Positions 36,313 through 44,926 of a DNA stretch of 64,000 nucleotides are shown here, one piece after another. The number at the start of each line of letters is the position of its first letter. Position 1 is the stretch's first letter. The translations under genes were made by a program, and so were the position numbers. This DNA is from Chitinophaga sedimenti (lineage in GTDB: Bacteria > Bacteroidota > Bacteroidia > Chitinophagales > Chitinophagaceae), in contig NZ_JAKUKA010000001.1 in the NCBI RefSeq assembly GCF_023156195.1, positions 2,480,001 through 2,544,000 of the forward strand. Direction: 5' to 3'. The notes below the pieces were generated by a model that had not been told where the DNA came from, did no database searches, and was given only the letters and a program-made list of their open reading frames with translations.

Positions 36313-37146
36313 CTATTTAACTTTTAGTTTCAGTTCGTCTATTTCCTTTTTAAGTTGGATGATATACAACATCTGTTCTTCGATCTTCTGCAGCAACCTT
36401 GCATTCATATCGCCCACATCTATGCCTTGTTCCTGCACTTCCGCTTCGGAAGGAATACCCGGCAGGTGTTGATGCGCCTTGATATAAGCTTCAACTTCTG
36501 CAATGCAAGGCAGTTCGTAGTTTTTAGCGAATACGAAGTCGGCCCAGGGTTGGTTGCTGACTTTTATTTTAGTCGCGATCAGGGAGCCGGCTACGGCGAG
36601 TTTGTGCGTGGCATGCGGTTCTGCGCCTATGCCCACATTACCGGTTCCCCCGATAATTACCACATCTGTATTATCACCTTTACGAAACACTACGGGACGA
36701 TCACCGTAGCCGCGGATGTACGTGGTACTGGGAGCACTGGCGCCATGAGAGAAAATGAAACGCGCGGCGCCGGCGGCGTCATTAATATCAACGTTAGGAA
36801 TAGCGCTAAGGTAGTTGCCAGGTGTAAAATTACCGGAATGCCATATATCGCGCCATGCCGTCCGGGCGTTTACATCATTATCGACCCTGTTGCGGAAGCG
36901 TAGCTGCCCCCAGTACATGGCTTCCATCTGAAAAGCGCCGGTGGATCCGCCCGGGTTAAAAGTTAACAGGGACGAAATGTGTTCATTTTGATAGAGAATG
37001 GAATAGAACCCATTTTCGGTCGCATCATTGATTGAAGTACTGTACAAGGTACCGCGTTGCTGCATGACAGATCCGGCATTGTACGTCTGTGCGTACGCGG
37101 CCATGCCGGTGGTCAGCAATAAAAAGGATAGGGAAAGCTTTTTCAT
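36313..37146 (-). CDS. Secreted tail-fibre-like protein with knob-type motif (paralogue C)
   Basis: The intact protein has 277 residues. It has a signal peptide (KLSLSFLLLTTGMAAYAQ). The middle carries ARTAWRDIWHSGNF, like the W-x-x-IW-S/T-GN element found in phage tail-fibre and pyocin knob domains. Then come the shared C-terminal domain (HKLAVAGSLIATKIKV, PWADFVFAKNYELP, HQHLPGIPSEAEV, MNARLLQKIEEQMLYIIQL) and a coiled coil (KKEIDELKLKVK). It is the last gene of the operon, 2 bp after its neighbour. The knob-like motif is the best hint of a fibre role; the target is unknown. Confidence 0.75.
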   Translation of the reverse strand: MKKLSLSFLLLTTGMAAYAQTYNAGSVMQQRGTLYSTSINDATENGFYSILYQNEHISSLLTFNPGGSTGAFQMEAMYWGQLRFRNRVDNDVNARTAWRDIWHSGNFTPGNYLSAIPNVDINDAAGAARFIFSHGASAPSTTYIRGYGDRPVVFRKGDNTDVVIIGGTGNVGIGAEPHATHKLAVAGSLIATKIKVSNQPWADFVFAKNYELPCIAEVEAYIKAHQHLPGIPSEAEVQEQGIDVGDMNARLLQKIEEQMLYIIQLKKEIDELKLKVK

Positions 37147-37148
37147 GG

Positions 37149-38261
37149 TTATTTGTTTTTCTTAAGCATCTCAACTTCTGCCTGTAGTGTTTCAATCTTT
37201 TTATGTTGATCGATCAGGTAAAGGGTGAGTTCTTCGATTTTTTGGAGAAGTTTTTTATTCATGTCGCCGAGATCAATCCCCTCCTTTTCCACTTCGCGTG
37301 CATTCGGTACATCCGGCAGGTGTTTATTTGCATTGACGAATGCTTCCAGTTCACGAATGGAGGGCAAGTAATAATCAGACGCAAATACATAGTCAGGCCA
37401 GCCGGTCATCGTTACTTTAATAGATTGCGCCTTTACTTTTCCGTTCACGGCCAGTTTGTATTCTCCGGGCGTTGTAGTCCCAATCCCGATATTGTTCTGT
37501 GGCGATGCAAACCATGCGTAACCAGGAGCCTCCGCGTTATAAATTCCGAATCCGCCGGAGTTTGCTACCAAACTATAATAGCTGCCACCAGATTCTTTAT
37601 ACATAAGAATCTCAGCAGAGTTAACGTTATTCGATTTTATCGTCAGTGTCTGTTGTATGGCTGCGGCACCAGCCACCTCTAATGGCAATGTTGGCGTGGT
37701 AGTTCCAATACCCACACGGCCAGCGTTATCGATCGTCATGCGGATCGGCGACTGAGCACCGACACGGCCGGTTTCAAAAAAGCCGGGAACCAGCATTGGC
37801 AGCGCTGATATGCAGATCATTATAGCTCTCAATGATATTACTATTACGCTGGTTAATTACCGGGTAAGTATCGTTAATGTTCCCGACAATAAATTGCGAA
37901 TTCGAAATACTTGAATGATTCAACTCCAACAGCTGCCACTTCGCCGGATTTGCTTCCCATAGCGATAATTTATTAATTGGATCTGTTTTACCGATACCGA
38001 GGTTTCCATTTGCGGCGAGCACCATCCAGGGCGTTGCATCACCTCTCCAACCAAAGGAAAGTGGAAGTTTGACATTGCTGGCATTCAAAGGTGCTTCGAT
38101 CAACATTCCTACCGCACTCGCACCATTATCCGCATAAATGGCACCCAGTTGTAACCCAGATCCACTCAATCCGCTACCATAATAGTCAGCGGTGAATTTT
38201 GGGCAAAAATTCCCGACTTCAAAGCGACCAATGCACCGAACGTAAATAATATCTTTTTCAT
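37149..38261 (-). CDS. Secreted tail-fibre-like protein (paralogue D, two indels)
   Basis: The restored protein has 370 residues. The start is the ATG at 38261, MKKILFTFGALVALKSGIFA, a signal peptide. One A is missing near 38207, after which the text reads FTADYYGSGLSGSGLQLGAI, closely matching the N terminus of the next paralogue upstream (YPLQLGAIT). An extra T near 37785 breaks the frame at GSRLF; without it ETGRVGAQSPIRMTIDNAGR follows. The C terminus has LAVNGKVKAQSIKV, GWPDYVFASDYYLP, NKHLPDVPNAREV and MNKKLLQKIEELTLYLI. It lies 2 bp before paralogue C and 5 bp after paralogue E. Confidence 0.75.
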
Positions 38262-38266
38262 GCTTA

Positions 38267-39220
38267 TTATTGATTTATTTTTTTCTCCAACGCGGCAATT
38301 CTTTCCTGCTGGCTTTTAATAGTAACCTGTTGCGCCTGCAACTGTTTATTTTCCTCGATGAGGTACAGGGTTAACTCCTCTACTTTTTGTAACAATTTTT
38401 TATTCATCTCGCCAACATCTACTCCATTCTCCTCTATTTCCGCAGCAGTGGGAATTCCCGGCAGGTGTTTATCTTGTTTAATAAAAGCCTCCAACTGAGG
38501 AATAGCGGGTAATTGATAACCCGGTTCAAATACGTAATCGGGCCACCCGGTAACAGTTACTTTAACCTTCTTCGCGCCAATCGTTCCGTTCACTGCAAGT
38601 TTATAGTCACTAGTAGCACTAGTACCAATGCCTACATTACCATTCTCTTCAACACGAAATAAATCCGTCCAACTCGTTCCTCCATCAAACCGGCGGATCC
38701 GGAAGTTGTTCCGCTGTCCGTCCCGGATACCACCCGCCCTTAAATCGACGGAATGTCCCCAGAAAGCACGCCAGTAGTAATAACTACCGTCGTTCGACAT
38801 CAGGCCGTTATAACCGATTATACTTGTAAGCGGGTTATCAATGTTTGGATCAGGCGCACCGGAAGCAGTGCGCGCATTCAATGGTCCATTTTCCGATAGT
38901 AATCCCCCTTCCCCGACCAGGTGCAAACGCACACCAGGATTCTCGGTTCCCATACCGACACGGCTATTGCCACCGATAAACAATCCCGGCATGCCACCGC
39001 CACGCCAGCTCAAACGTAAGGGGAGTTTAGCGCCGGCACCGTCCTGCGGGCCCTCAATGGTAAGGCCGGAAGATGTGCTATTTTCCGCTGTGATAGCACC
39101 CAGCTGCAGCGGGTAGCCCGTTAAACCGGGGCCCCAGAAGTAAATAGGATTATTGGATTGCGCATTTACAGCACCCGACGACGCGAGCGCCACGCCGAAG
39201 ATTAACAGCGTCTTTTTCAT
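38267..39220 (-). CDS. Secreted tail-fibre-like protein (paralogue E)
   Basis: The intact 317-residue protein has a signal peptide (TLLIFGVALASSGAVNAQ), an N-terminal region related to paralogue D (LQLGAITAENSTSSGLTIEG), Gly-rich turns (NVGIGTSATSDYK), and the shared end domain (LAVNGTIGAKKVKV, GWPDYVFEPGYQLP, DKHLPGIPTAAEI, MNKKLLQKVEELTLYLI), closing with a Gln/Glu-rich coiled coil. It is the second gene of the operon, 25 bp after the coiled-coil/barrel gene. With D it looks like a recent tandem duplicate. Confidence 0.78.
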   Translation of the reverse strand: MKKTLLIFGVALASSGAVNAQSNNPIYFWGPGLTGYPLQLGAITAENSTSSGLTIEGPQDGAGAKLPLRLSWRGGGMPGLFIGGNSRVGMGTENPGVRLHLVGEGGLLSENGPLNARTASGAPDPNIDNPLTSIIGYNGLMSNDGSYYYWRAFWGHSVDLRAGGIRDGQRNNFRIRRFDGGTSWTDLFRVEENGNVGIGTSATSDYKLAVNGTIGAKKVKVTVTGWPDYVFEPGYQLPAIPQLEAFIKQDKHLPGIPTAAEIEENGVDVGEMNKKLLQKVEELTLYLIEENKQLQAQQVTIKSQQERIAALEKKINQ

Positions 39221-39245
39221 GGTATAAGTGTCTATATGTTTTTAC

Positions 39246-40700
39246 CTAAAAATTATATCCCAGCCGGAACTTAATAGGGTCTGTCCGCGGCACGTGGGTG
39301 TTGGCAAGAAAATCGTATAGCAATACCGCCGTACCTTTCATCTTGCTGCTGATCTTATATTTTTTACTGATGCCGATCAGCCCACTTCCCGTCCAGGTAT
39401 CGGCGTTTTTAAGGTCGTTGAAATTACCGAATGGCACGTTGTAGTTCTGTTCATATCCACCATTCATAAAGAAGGTTCCCTTCAGTTTCCAATCGACGAA
39501 CGACCGGAAACCTACGCCCTGGTGGGATATGGCAATATTGTCCCAACCGGTGCCCATGCCCACTTTGTAGGCCACGCCCATACCGGCGCTGCCGTTCTTG
39601 TGGAACTTGTATGCCACCTGGCCGGCGATATCGCTCGTAGTGGGAAAGTATTTGCTTGAACGTTGAAACTGCACATTACCACCAAACTCCAACCGTTGCA
39701 GAAAACTTTTCGTCTTCATTTCATTTGGCTTAAAGTCAGGCATTTCTGCGGCGTTATCTGCATCGGGGAAATTCTTTTTCAGCTCGTTGAACTGTGAGCG
39801 CGCCGCCTCCATCTGTTGACTCACAGCTGCGTTGGCGTTAGGTCCGCCGCCACCCATACGTTGCTGGATCAGCTGCTCCACCTGCGTACGGGTTTGCAAT
39901 CCGGCCAGACTTTGCTCCAGGTCGGCGCTGCTCATGCCGCTGCCACCGCCCATGCGATTGAAGTTAAAGAGGCTTGCGAGCTGCGAATTCTTTTCCATAA
40001 AATTGTTGAAGGCCTTTGTTTTCTGCAGCAGGGCCAATGCTTTTGCCTCGGCTTTTTTGCGGTCTTTGAATACCTCTTTGTACTCGCGGATCTGCTGTGC
40101 ATAGTAATATGCCTCCTTGTTTAACTTCTGCAGGTCTTTGGAAAAGGCCGTGTACTGCGACAACTGGCTTTTAAGCAGCTGGCGTCTTTCACGAATGTAG
40201 GCCTTCACCTGCTCAGCGTATTGCAGTTTCGATTGCAGCTCCTTTACACTTTGCAGGGAGCTGTTTAACTTGTCCTTCATCTCTTTCGATTTCCCCAAGA
40301 ACTCTTTTGAATCTTTCAGGAAGGAAAGGGAATTGGTAAGCGTGTCGAGATAACCGTTGTACTGCCCGTTGAGCGCCTTTTCATACTTGGCGGTTTTGCC
40401 GCGGAGATTAGCTTTAAGTGCGCCGAGGGAGTCGATGGAACGGGTAAATATATTTTTTGCGGCGACAGAATCGATTTTTGCCAGCTTGCGTTGCATCTTT
40501 TCCTCCTGCTTCTGAAAACGGCTCAGGGCCTTGTCTGTACGGGACGTCAGTTTCTTTTCGAACTTTTTCGATTTTCCTTTTACTTCCGACAAATATTTTC
40601 CGGGAACTTGTTGCAGTGCAGCCAGGGTACTATCCTGGGCGACGCAACGGGTGGCCATACCACCTATTAGTAATAGGCTAACAAATACACTTCGTATCAT
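39246..40700 (-). CDS. Periplasmic coiled-coil protein with C-terminal outer-membrane barrel
   Basis: The intact protein has 484 residues. A signal peptide (SVFVSLLLIGGMATRCVAQ) precedes about 220 residues of charged heptad-like helix (KGKSKKFEKKLTSRTDKALS onward, residues 40-255). Then comes a flexible Gly/Met-rich part (RMGGGSGMSSADLEQ and RMGGGGPNANAAVS), and from about residue 330 a beta-strand-rich end (GGNVQFQRSSKYFPTTSDIA, GSAGMGVAYKVGMGTGWDNI, ending IKFRLGYNF with a terminal Phe) typical of an outer-membrane barrel. I do not recognise a named family. It opens an operon with three tail-fibre-like proteins, so it may anchor or export them. That is an inference. Confidence 0.75.
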   Translation of the reverse strand: MIRSVFVSLLLIGGMATRCVAQDSTLAALQQVPGKYLSEVKGKSKKFEKKLTSRTDKALSRFQKQEEKMQRKLAKIDSVAAKNIFTRSIDSLGALKANLRGKTAKYEKALNGQYNGYLDTLTNSLSFLKDSKEFLGKSKEMKDKLNSSLQSVKELQSKLQYAEQVKAYIRERRQLLKSQLSQYTAFSKDLQKLNKEAYYYAQQIREYKEVFKDRKKAEAKALALLQKTKAFNNFMEKNSQLASLFNFNRMGGGSGMSSADLEQSLAGLQTRTQVEQLIQQRMGGGGPNANAAVSQQMEAARSQFNELKKNFPDADNAAEMPDFKPNEMKTKSFLQRLEFGGNVQFQRSSKYFPTTSDIAGQVAYKFHKNGSAGMGVAYKVGMGTGWDNIAISHQGVGFRSFVDWKLKGTFFMNGGYEQNYNVPFGNFNDLKNADTWTGSGLIGISKKYKISSKMKGTAVLLYDFLANTHVPRTDPIKFRLGYNF

Positions 40701-40739
40701 ATAGGGACATTATACGGGTTACAATAACATGATATCCAA

Positions 40740-40747
40740 CAAAGATA
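40740..40747 (-). promoter_or_regulatory. -7 element for the fibre operon
   Basis: TATCTTTG on the minus strand (40747-40740) fits TAnnTTTG and lies 40 bp before the ATG at 40700. The -33 region is not a clear TTG. Confidence 0.45.
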
Positions 40748-40894
40748 ATAGGATATTTCATTGAACGCACACGCATGAAAAAGTTTTTATTCACAATAAA
40801 AAAGACTGCTCTGCCATTGAGGAATAAGCTGTTAATACGCTAAAAGGCCCGACAGAAAAAGGCGTCAAACATACACGTTAACTGCTATATAACT

Positions 40895-41341
40895 TTACGC
40901 CCCGCGCATCGTAGCAGCAACAGGTATACCTACACAAACCACCGGGATCAACATACCCACGACCGCCCCTTGAACAGTAACAGGACTTTGTATTACCTGC
41001 GACGCCGGCAAAATTAAAAAGTTCATCACAAGCCATATTAAGATGCCAAACAATACGCCCGCTACCACCCATTGCCGGCGCAACACCGGTATCAGCTGAA
41101 TAAGCAGATAAAATATCCCCGCCCAGGCTACCGCAATCAGGAAATGGAATAGTAATCCCTGCATCGCCATGTTCCATCCGCCGGCGAAAGCCTTGCTACC
41201 GTAAACGCCGCTGGCGACGGACTGCAAAATAGCGCGCAGCGGCGCTCTGGATAGTAGCACACCGTATACGAGCAGGGCAGCAAGGATATCCGGGAGCCCC
41301 GCAATCAACCCGGCTTTTAAGATAAGGGAGATGGCGCGCAT
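40895..41341 (-). CDS. Four-helix membrane protein of unknown function
   Basis: The protein has 148 residues with four hydrophobic segments (ILKAGLIAGLPDILAALLVY, LLFHFLIAVAWAGIFYLLIQ, WVVAGVLFGILIWLVMNFLI, AVVGMLIPVVCVGIPVAA) and short polar loops. The layout recalls small YagU/DUF1440-like inner-membrane proteins, but I cannot prove membership. It stands alone between the fibre operon and miaB. Confidence 0.6.
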   Translation of the reverse strand: MRAISLILKAGLIAGLPDILAALLVYGVLLSRAPLRAILQSVASGVYGSKAFAGGWNMAMQGLLFHFLIAVAWAGIFYLLIQLIPVLRRQWVVAGVLFGILIWLVMNFLILPASQVIQSPVTVQGAVVGMLIPVVCVGIPVAATMRGA

Positions 41342-41596
41342 AAAGTGAATTTTCTAAAAGATACGCACCAGGATGCATATTTTAAAGATAGCAGCATTGC
41401 CAGTACTGCTGGGCTCTACCGATGTTTGAACGATAAACGCCATGTTGATAGAAAGGATGGCTACAAACAATTGATAACCAATAACAACGTGAGATAAACA
41501 GGAATTTCCTCCTGGTAAACTGATATAAAAAAGCGTTAAATCCTGCAATTCAATCAAATCCACGGCTGCCAATCTGTCATTTCTCAATTTATTGCG

Positions 41597-41604
41597 TATT
41601 TTTG
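41597..41604 (+). promoter_or_regulatory. -7 element for miaB
   Basis: TATTTTTG fits TAnnTTTG and lies 22 bp before the ATG at 41627. Confidence 0.45.
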
Positions 41605-41626
41605 CTGTCTTAAATTTTGATCGGAA

Positions 41627-43054
41627 ATGCTGGAACTGGTCCCTAAAACACATGACGAATCCCGCCAGGGCGAGGCTTACGCTCCCGCCGCAACGGACAC
41701 AACTACATACGCTAAGAAATTCTATATAGAAAGCTACGGCTGCCAGATGAACTTCAACGATAGCGAAATTGTTGCTTCCATCCTTGAAAAAGAGGGCTTT
41801 GGCGCAACCCGCAATTATGAAGAAGCTGACCTGGTGCTGCTCAATACCTGCTCTATACGCGAAAAAGCGGAGCAAACGGTACGTAAACGTCTCGGTGAAT
41901 TCCGCCGTATCAAGGAAGCCAACCCCGGCCTGCTCGTAGGTGTGCTGGGCTGCATGGCGGAAAGGCTTAAAACGAAATTCCTGGAAGAGGAAAAGCTGGT
42001 CGACCTGGTGATTGGTCCCGATGCCTACCGTACATTGCCAGGATTGATTGAAGAAGCGGAAACCGGCCAGAAAGCGGTAAATGTGCTGCTTAGCCGGGAA
42101 GAAACCTATGCAGACATCAGTCCCGTGCGACTGGACAGCAACGGCGTTACGGCCTTTGTATCCATCATGCGCGGTTGTAATAATATGTGCTCTTTCTGCG
42201 TAGTACCGTTCACCCGCGGCCGCGAACGCAGCCGCGACGCTTACTCTGTTGTAGCCGAAGCCACCGACCTGTTTGAGCGCGGCTACCGCGAAGTAACGCT
42301 GCTGGGCCAGAACGTGGACTCCTATTATTGGACGAGCCCCGACAACACCGAAACGGTAACATTCGCGCTGCTCCCGGAGCGCGTGGCCCTTATCAGCCCG
42401 TTACTGCGTGTGCGTTTCTCCACTTCGCATCCGAAAGACATTACGGACGAGGTATTGTTCACCATGGCGAAGTACGAAAACATCTGCAAATACATTCACC
42501 TGCCGGTGCAAAGCGGCAGCACACGCGTGTTGCAGCTGATGAACCGCACTTATACCCGCGAGTGGTATATGAAAAAGGTAGCGCGAATCAAAGAAATACT
42601 GCCCGATTGTGCCCTGTCGACCGACGTGATCACCGGCTTCTGTACCGAAACGGAAGAAGATCACCAGGATACACTGGCCATGATGGATTACGCTAAGTAT
42701 GAACTGGCTTACATGTTCGCTTACTCTGAGCGCCCCGGCACCCTGGCAGCGCGCCGATACACGGATGATATTCCGGAAGACGTGAAGAAACGCCGCCTGA
42801 ACGAAATCATTGCCCTGCACCGCCAGCATAGCCTGTTAGGCATGCAGAAAGATGTGGGCAAAACGTTGAAGATCCTGGTAGAAGGCACGTCCAAAAAATC
42901 GGAAGACGAGCTTTATGGACGCACCGATCAGAATAAGGTGGTAGTATTCCCGAAAGAAAATTACAAGAAAGGCGACTACGTGATCGTAAAAGTCACAGCT
43001 GTACGGCAGGCACCCTGCTGGGCACGGCTGTCAGCTAAGGACAACGTCCGATAG
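41627..43054 (+). CDS. miaB: tRNA-2-methylthio-N6-dimethylallyladenosine synthase
   Basis: The intact 475-residue radical-SAM methylthiotransferase adds a methylthio group at C2 of i6A37 in tRNA. The N-terminal UPF0004 domain has [33 protein letters not shown] and [11 protein letters not shown] (three cluster-binding Cys). The radical-SAM cluster motif is [20 protein letters not shown] (CxxxCxxC). A TRAM domain ends the protein ([39 protein letters not shown]). The NTCSIRE motif and length favour MiaB over RimO or MtaB. A sigma-54 activator gene follows 48 bp later. Confidence 0.95.
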   Translation: MLELVPKTHDESRQGEAYAPAATDTTTYAKKFYIESYGCQMNFNDSEIVASILEKEGFGATRNYEEADLVLLNTCSIREKAEQTVRKRLGEFRRIKEANPGLLVGVLGCMAERLKTKFLEEEKLVDLVIGPDAYRTLPGLIEEAETGQKAVNVLLSREETYADISPVRLDSNGVTAFVSIMRGCNNMCSFCVVPFTRGRERSRDAYSVVAEATDLFERGYREVTLLGQNVDSYYWTSPDNTETVTFALLPERVALISPLLRVRFSTSHPKDITDEVLFTMAKYENICKYIHLPVQSGSTRVLQLMNRTYTREWYMKKVARIKEILPDCALSTDVITGFCTETEEDHQDTLAMMDYAKYELAYMFAYSERPGTLAARRYTDDIPEDVKKRRLNEIIALHRQHSLLGMQKDVGKTLKILVEGTSKKSEDELYGRTDQNKVVVFPKENYKKGDYVIVKVTAVRQAPCWARLSAKDNVR

Positions 43055-43102
43055 AACCAAGTAACCATAACCGCAGGCAAACAGCCTGGAATTGTTAACA
43101 CA

Positions 43103-44341
43103 ATGGATAATATTCAAAGCATTAAAAACCGGTTCGGTATCATCGGTAATTCGCAGGCGCTCAACTACGCTTTACAGGTAGCTGCGCAGGTTGCGAACAC
43201 AGACCTGACGGTATTGATCAACGGAGAAAGCGGGGTTGGTAAAGAAGTTTTTCCCAGATCATCCACGCGCTCAGCGCAAGAAAACATAATCCGTTCATCG
43301 CTGTGAACTGTGGCGCCATCCCCGAAGGCACCATCGATTCCGAGCTGTTCGGGCACGAAAAAGGCTCGTTTACCGGCGCGGTAGACAGTCGCAAAGGTTA
43401 TTTTGAAACGGTAAACGGCGGCACCATCTTCTGGACGAAATCGGTGAAATGCCACTCGGCACCCAGGCCCGCCTGTTACGCGTACTGGAAACCGGCGAGT
43501 TTATCCGCGTAGGTTCCTCCAAAGTACAAAAGACCGATGTGCGTGTTGTAGCTGCGACTAACCGCGACCTGCTGGAAAGCACGCAGAACGGCAAGTTCCG
43601 CGAAGATCTTTATTATCGTTTAAATACGGTACCCATCCGTGTTCCCGCACTGCGCGACCGCAAGGAAGACATTCCTCTGCTGTTCCGCAAGTTTGCGGTG
43701 GATTTCGCGGAGCGTTATAAAACTACGTCCGTACAGCTGGACGATGAAGCCCGCAATCTGCTGGTAAACTATCCCTGGCGGGGTAATGTGCGCGAGCTTA
43801 AAAATATGGCGGAGCAGATATCTGTATTGTCGCAGGACAAGCATGTAACCGCGACGGCACTGCGCCAGTTTTTGCCCGAGCCGGTATCCGTGAACAGGCT
43901 GCCTGTGCTGGCCTCTGCTGGTCCCAACGCTACGCAGGGTGGCGATTTTGCTAATGAGCGCGAAATTCTTTACAAACTTTTCTTCGATATGAAGAAAGAT
44001 GTGACAGAGCTGAAGAAGATGTTCTTCGATATGCTGCAGAACCCTAATATCGCGCACTCCCCTCCTTCCAGGACTCGCCGGTATTGCACGACTACACGCC
44101 GATGGAGCAACCTAAAGTTGGTCCTTCATTGGGCGGTCCGCAGCCTATTTTACTGCACGACGACAAAATCGATCATCATGAAGTGGTGGAAGAAACCCCG
44201 GCAATCGCGGACAAAGAAAAAGAGCTGATCATCAAGGCACTGCGCAAACATAAAAAGAAAAGGAAGGATGCGGCGCTAGAGCTCGGCATTTCGGAACGTA
44301 CATTGTACCGAAAACTGAAAGAATATAATATTAACGATTGA
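43103..44341 (+). CDS. Sigma-54-dependent transcriptional activator without receiver domain (three frameshifts)
   Basis: The restored protein has 413 residues. It begins directly with an AAA+ domain: Walker [11 protein letters not shown], sigma-54 loop [13 protein letters not shown] (the GAFTGA element), and [20 protein letters not shown] and [13 protein letters not shown]. The C terminus is a Fis-type helix-turn-helix ([20 protein letters not shown]). No N-terminal receiver, GAF or PAS domain is present, so control must come from elsewhere. Missing bases lie near 43245 (T-run; restores [20 protein letters not shown]), 43435 (T; restores [14 protein letters not shown]) and 44055 (C-run; restores [15 protein letters not shown]). 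It lies between miaB and lptE. Confidence 0.9.
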
Positions 44342-44351
44342 TAAAAAGGAA

Positions 44352-44383
44352 TTGACAATTTAAAAATTTTCATACTATATTTG
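44352..44383 (+). promoter_or_regulatory. Consensus promoter ahead of lptE
   Basis: TTG (44352-44354), 21 bp, then TATATTTG (44376-44383). The -7 box ends 8 nt before the lptE ATG, so the leader would be only a few bases long. Confidence 0.65.
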
Positions 44384-44391
44384 AGCAACCT

Positions 44392-44902
44392 ATGGCCAGG
44401 ATATTTCAGTTAGTAAGCGGCATTTGCCTGATGATGATGCTCGGGGCTGCACCATTAAGTACTCAGCCAGCGGCGCCAGCATCCACCCGGACGCCACCAC
44501 GGTAAATGTGCGCTTTATTGAGAACAGGGCTCCACAAAACAACCCTACCCTCAGCCAGAAAATAACCGACAAGCTGCGGACCAAGATCTTATCACAAACG
44601 AGGTTGAAGCAAACCAACGAGGCAAACGCCAGTTACGAGTTTAAAGGCAACATCACCGGTTATTCCGTATCCAATGCGGCGGTAACGCAGGTAGACAGGC
44701 CCGCGTCTGCGCGTTTGACCATTACGGTGAACATTACTTTCATTAGCCGGGTGGGCGACAAAAAGGCTTTACGCAGTCGTTTTCGCGTTCGCAGGACTTT
44801 AACGCCAACCAAACCTTGCAGGAAGTGGAATCAAGTTTGATAGAGAGCATTACGCCACAGCTGGTGGACGACATTTTCAATAGGGCATTTGCAAACTGGT
44901 AA
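44392..44902 (+). CDS. lptE: LptE-like LPS-assembly lipoprotein (two frameshifts)
   Basis: The restored protein has 170 residues. It starts MARIFQLVSGICLMMMLGGC, ending in a lipobox once one G is added near 44445; it then reads TIKYSASGASIHPDATTVNV. The body has APQNNPTLSQKITDKLRTKI and YEFKGNITGYSVSNAAVTQ, the LptE/RlpB pattern in Bacteroidota. A second missing A near 44764 restores GDKKGFTQSFSRSQDFNANQ and the end IESITPQLVDDIFNRAFANW. LptE plugs the LptD barrel that inserts lipopolysaccharide in the outer membrane. The gene order sigma-54 activator, lptE, TPR-like protein, secG supports the call. Confidence 0.82.
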
Positions 44903-44926
44903 GCTTTATTTTCATATTTTAGACCT

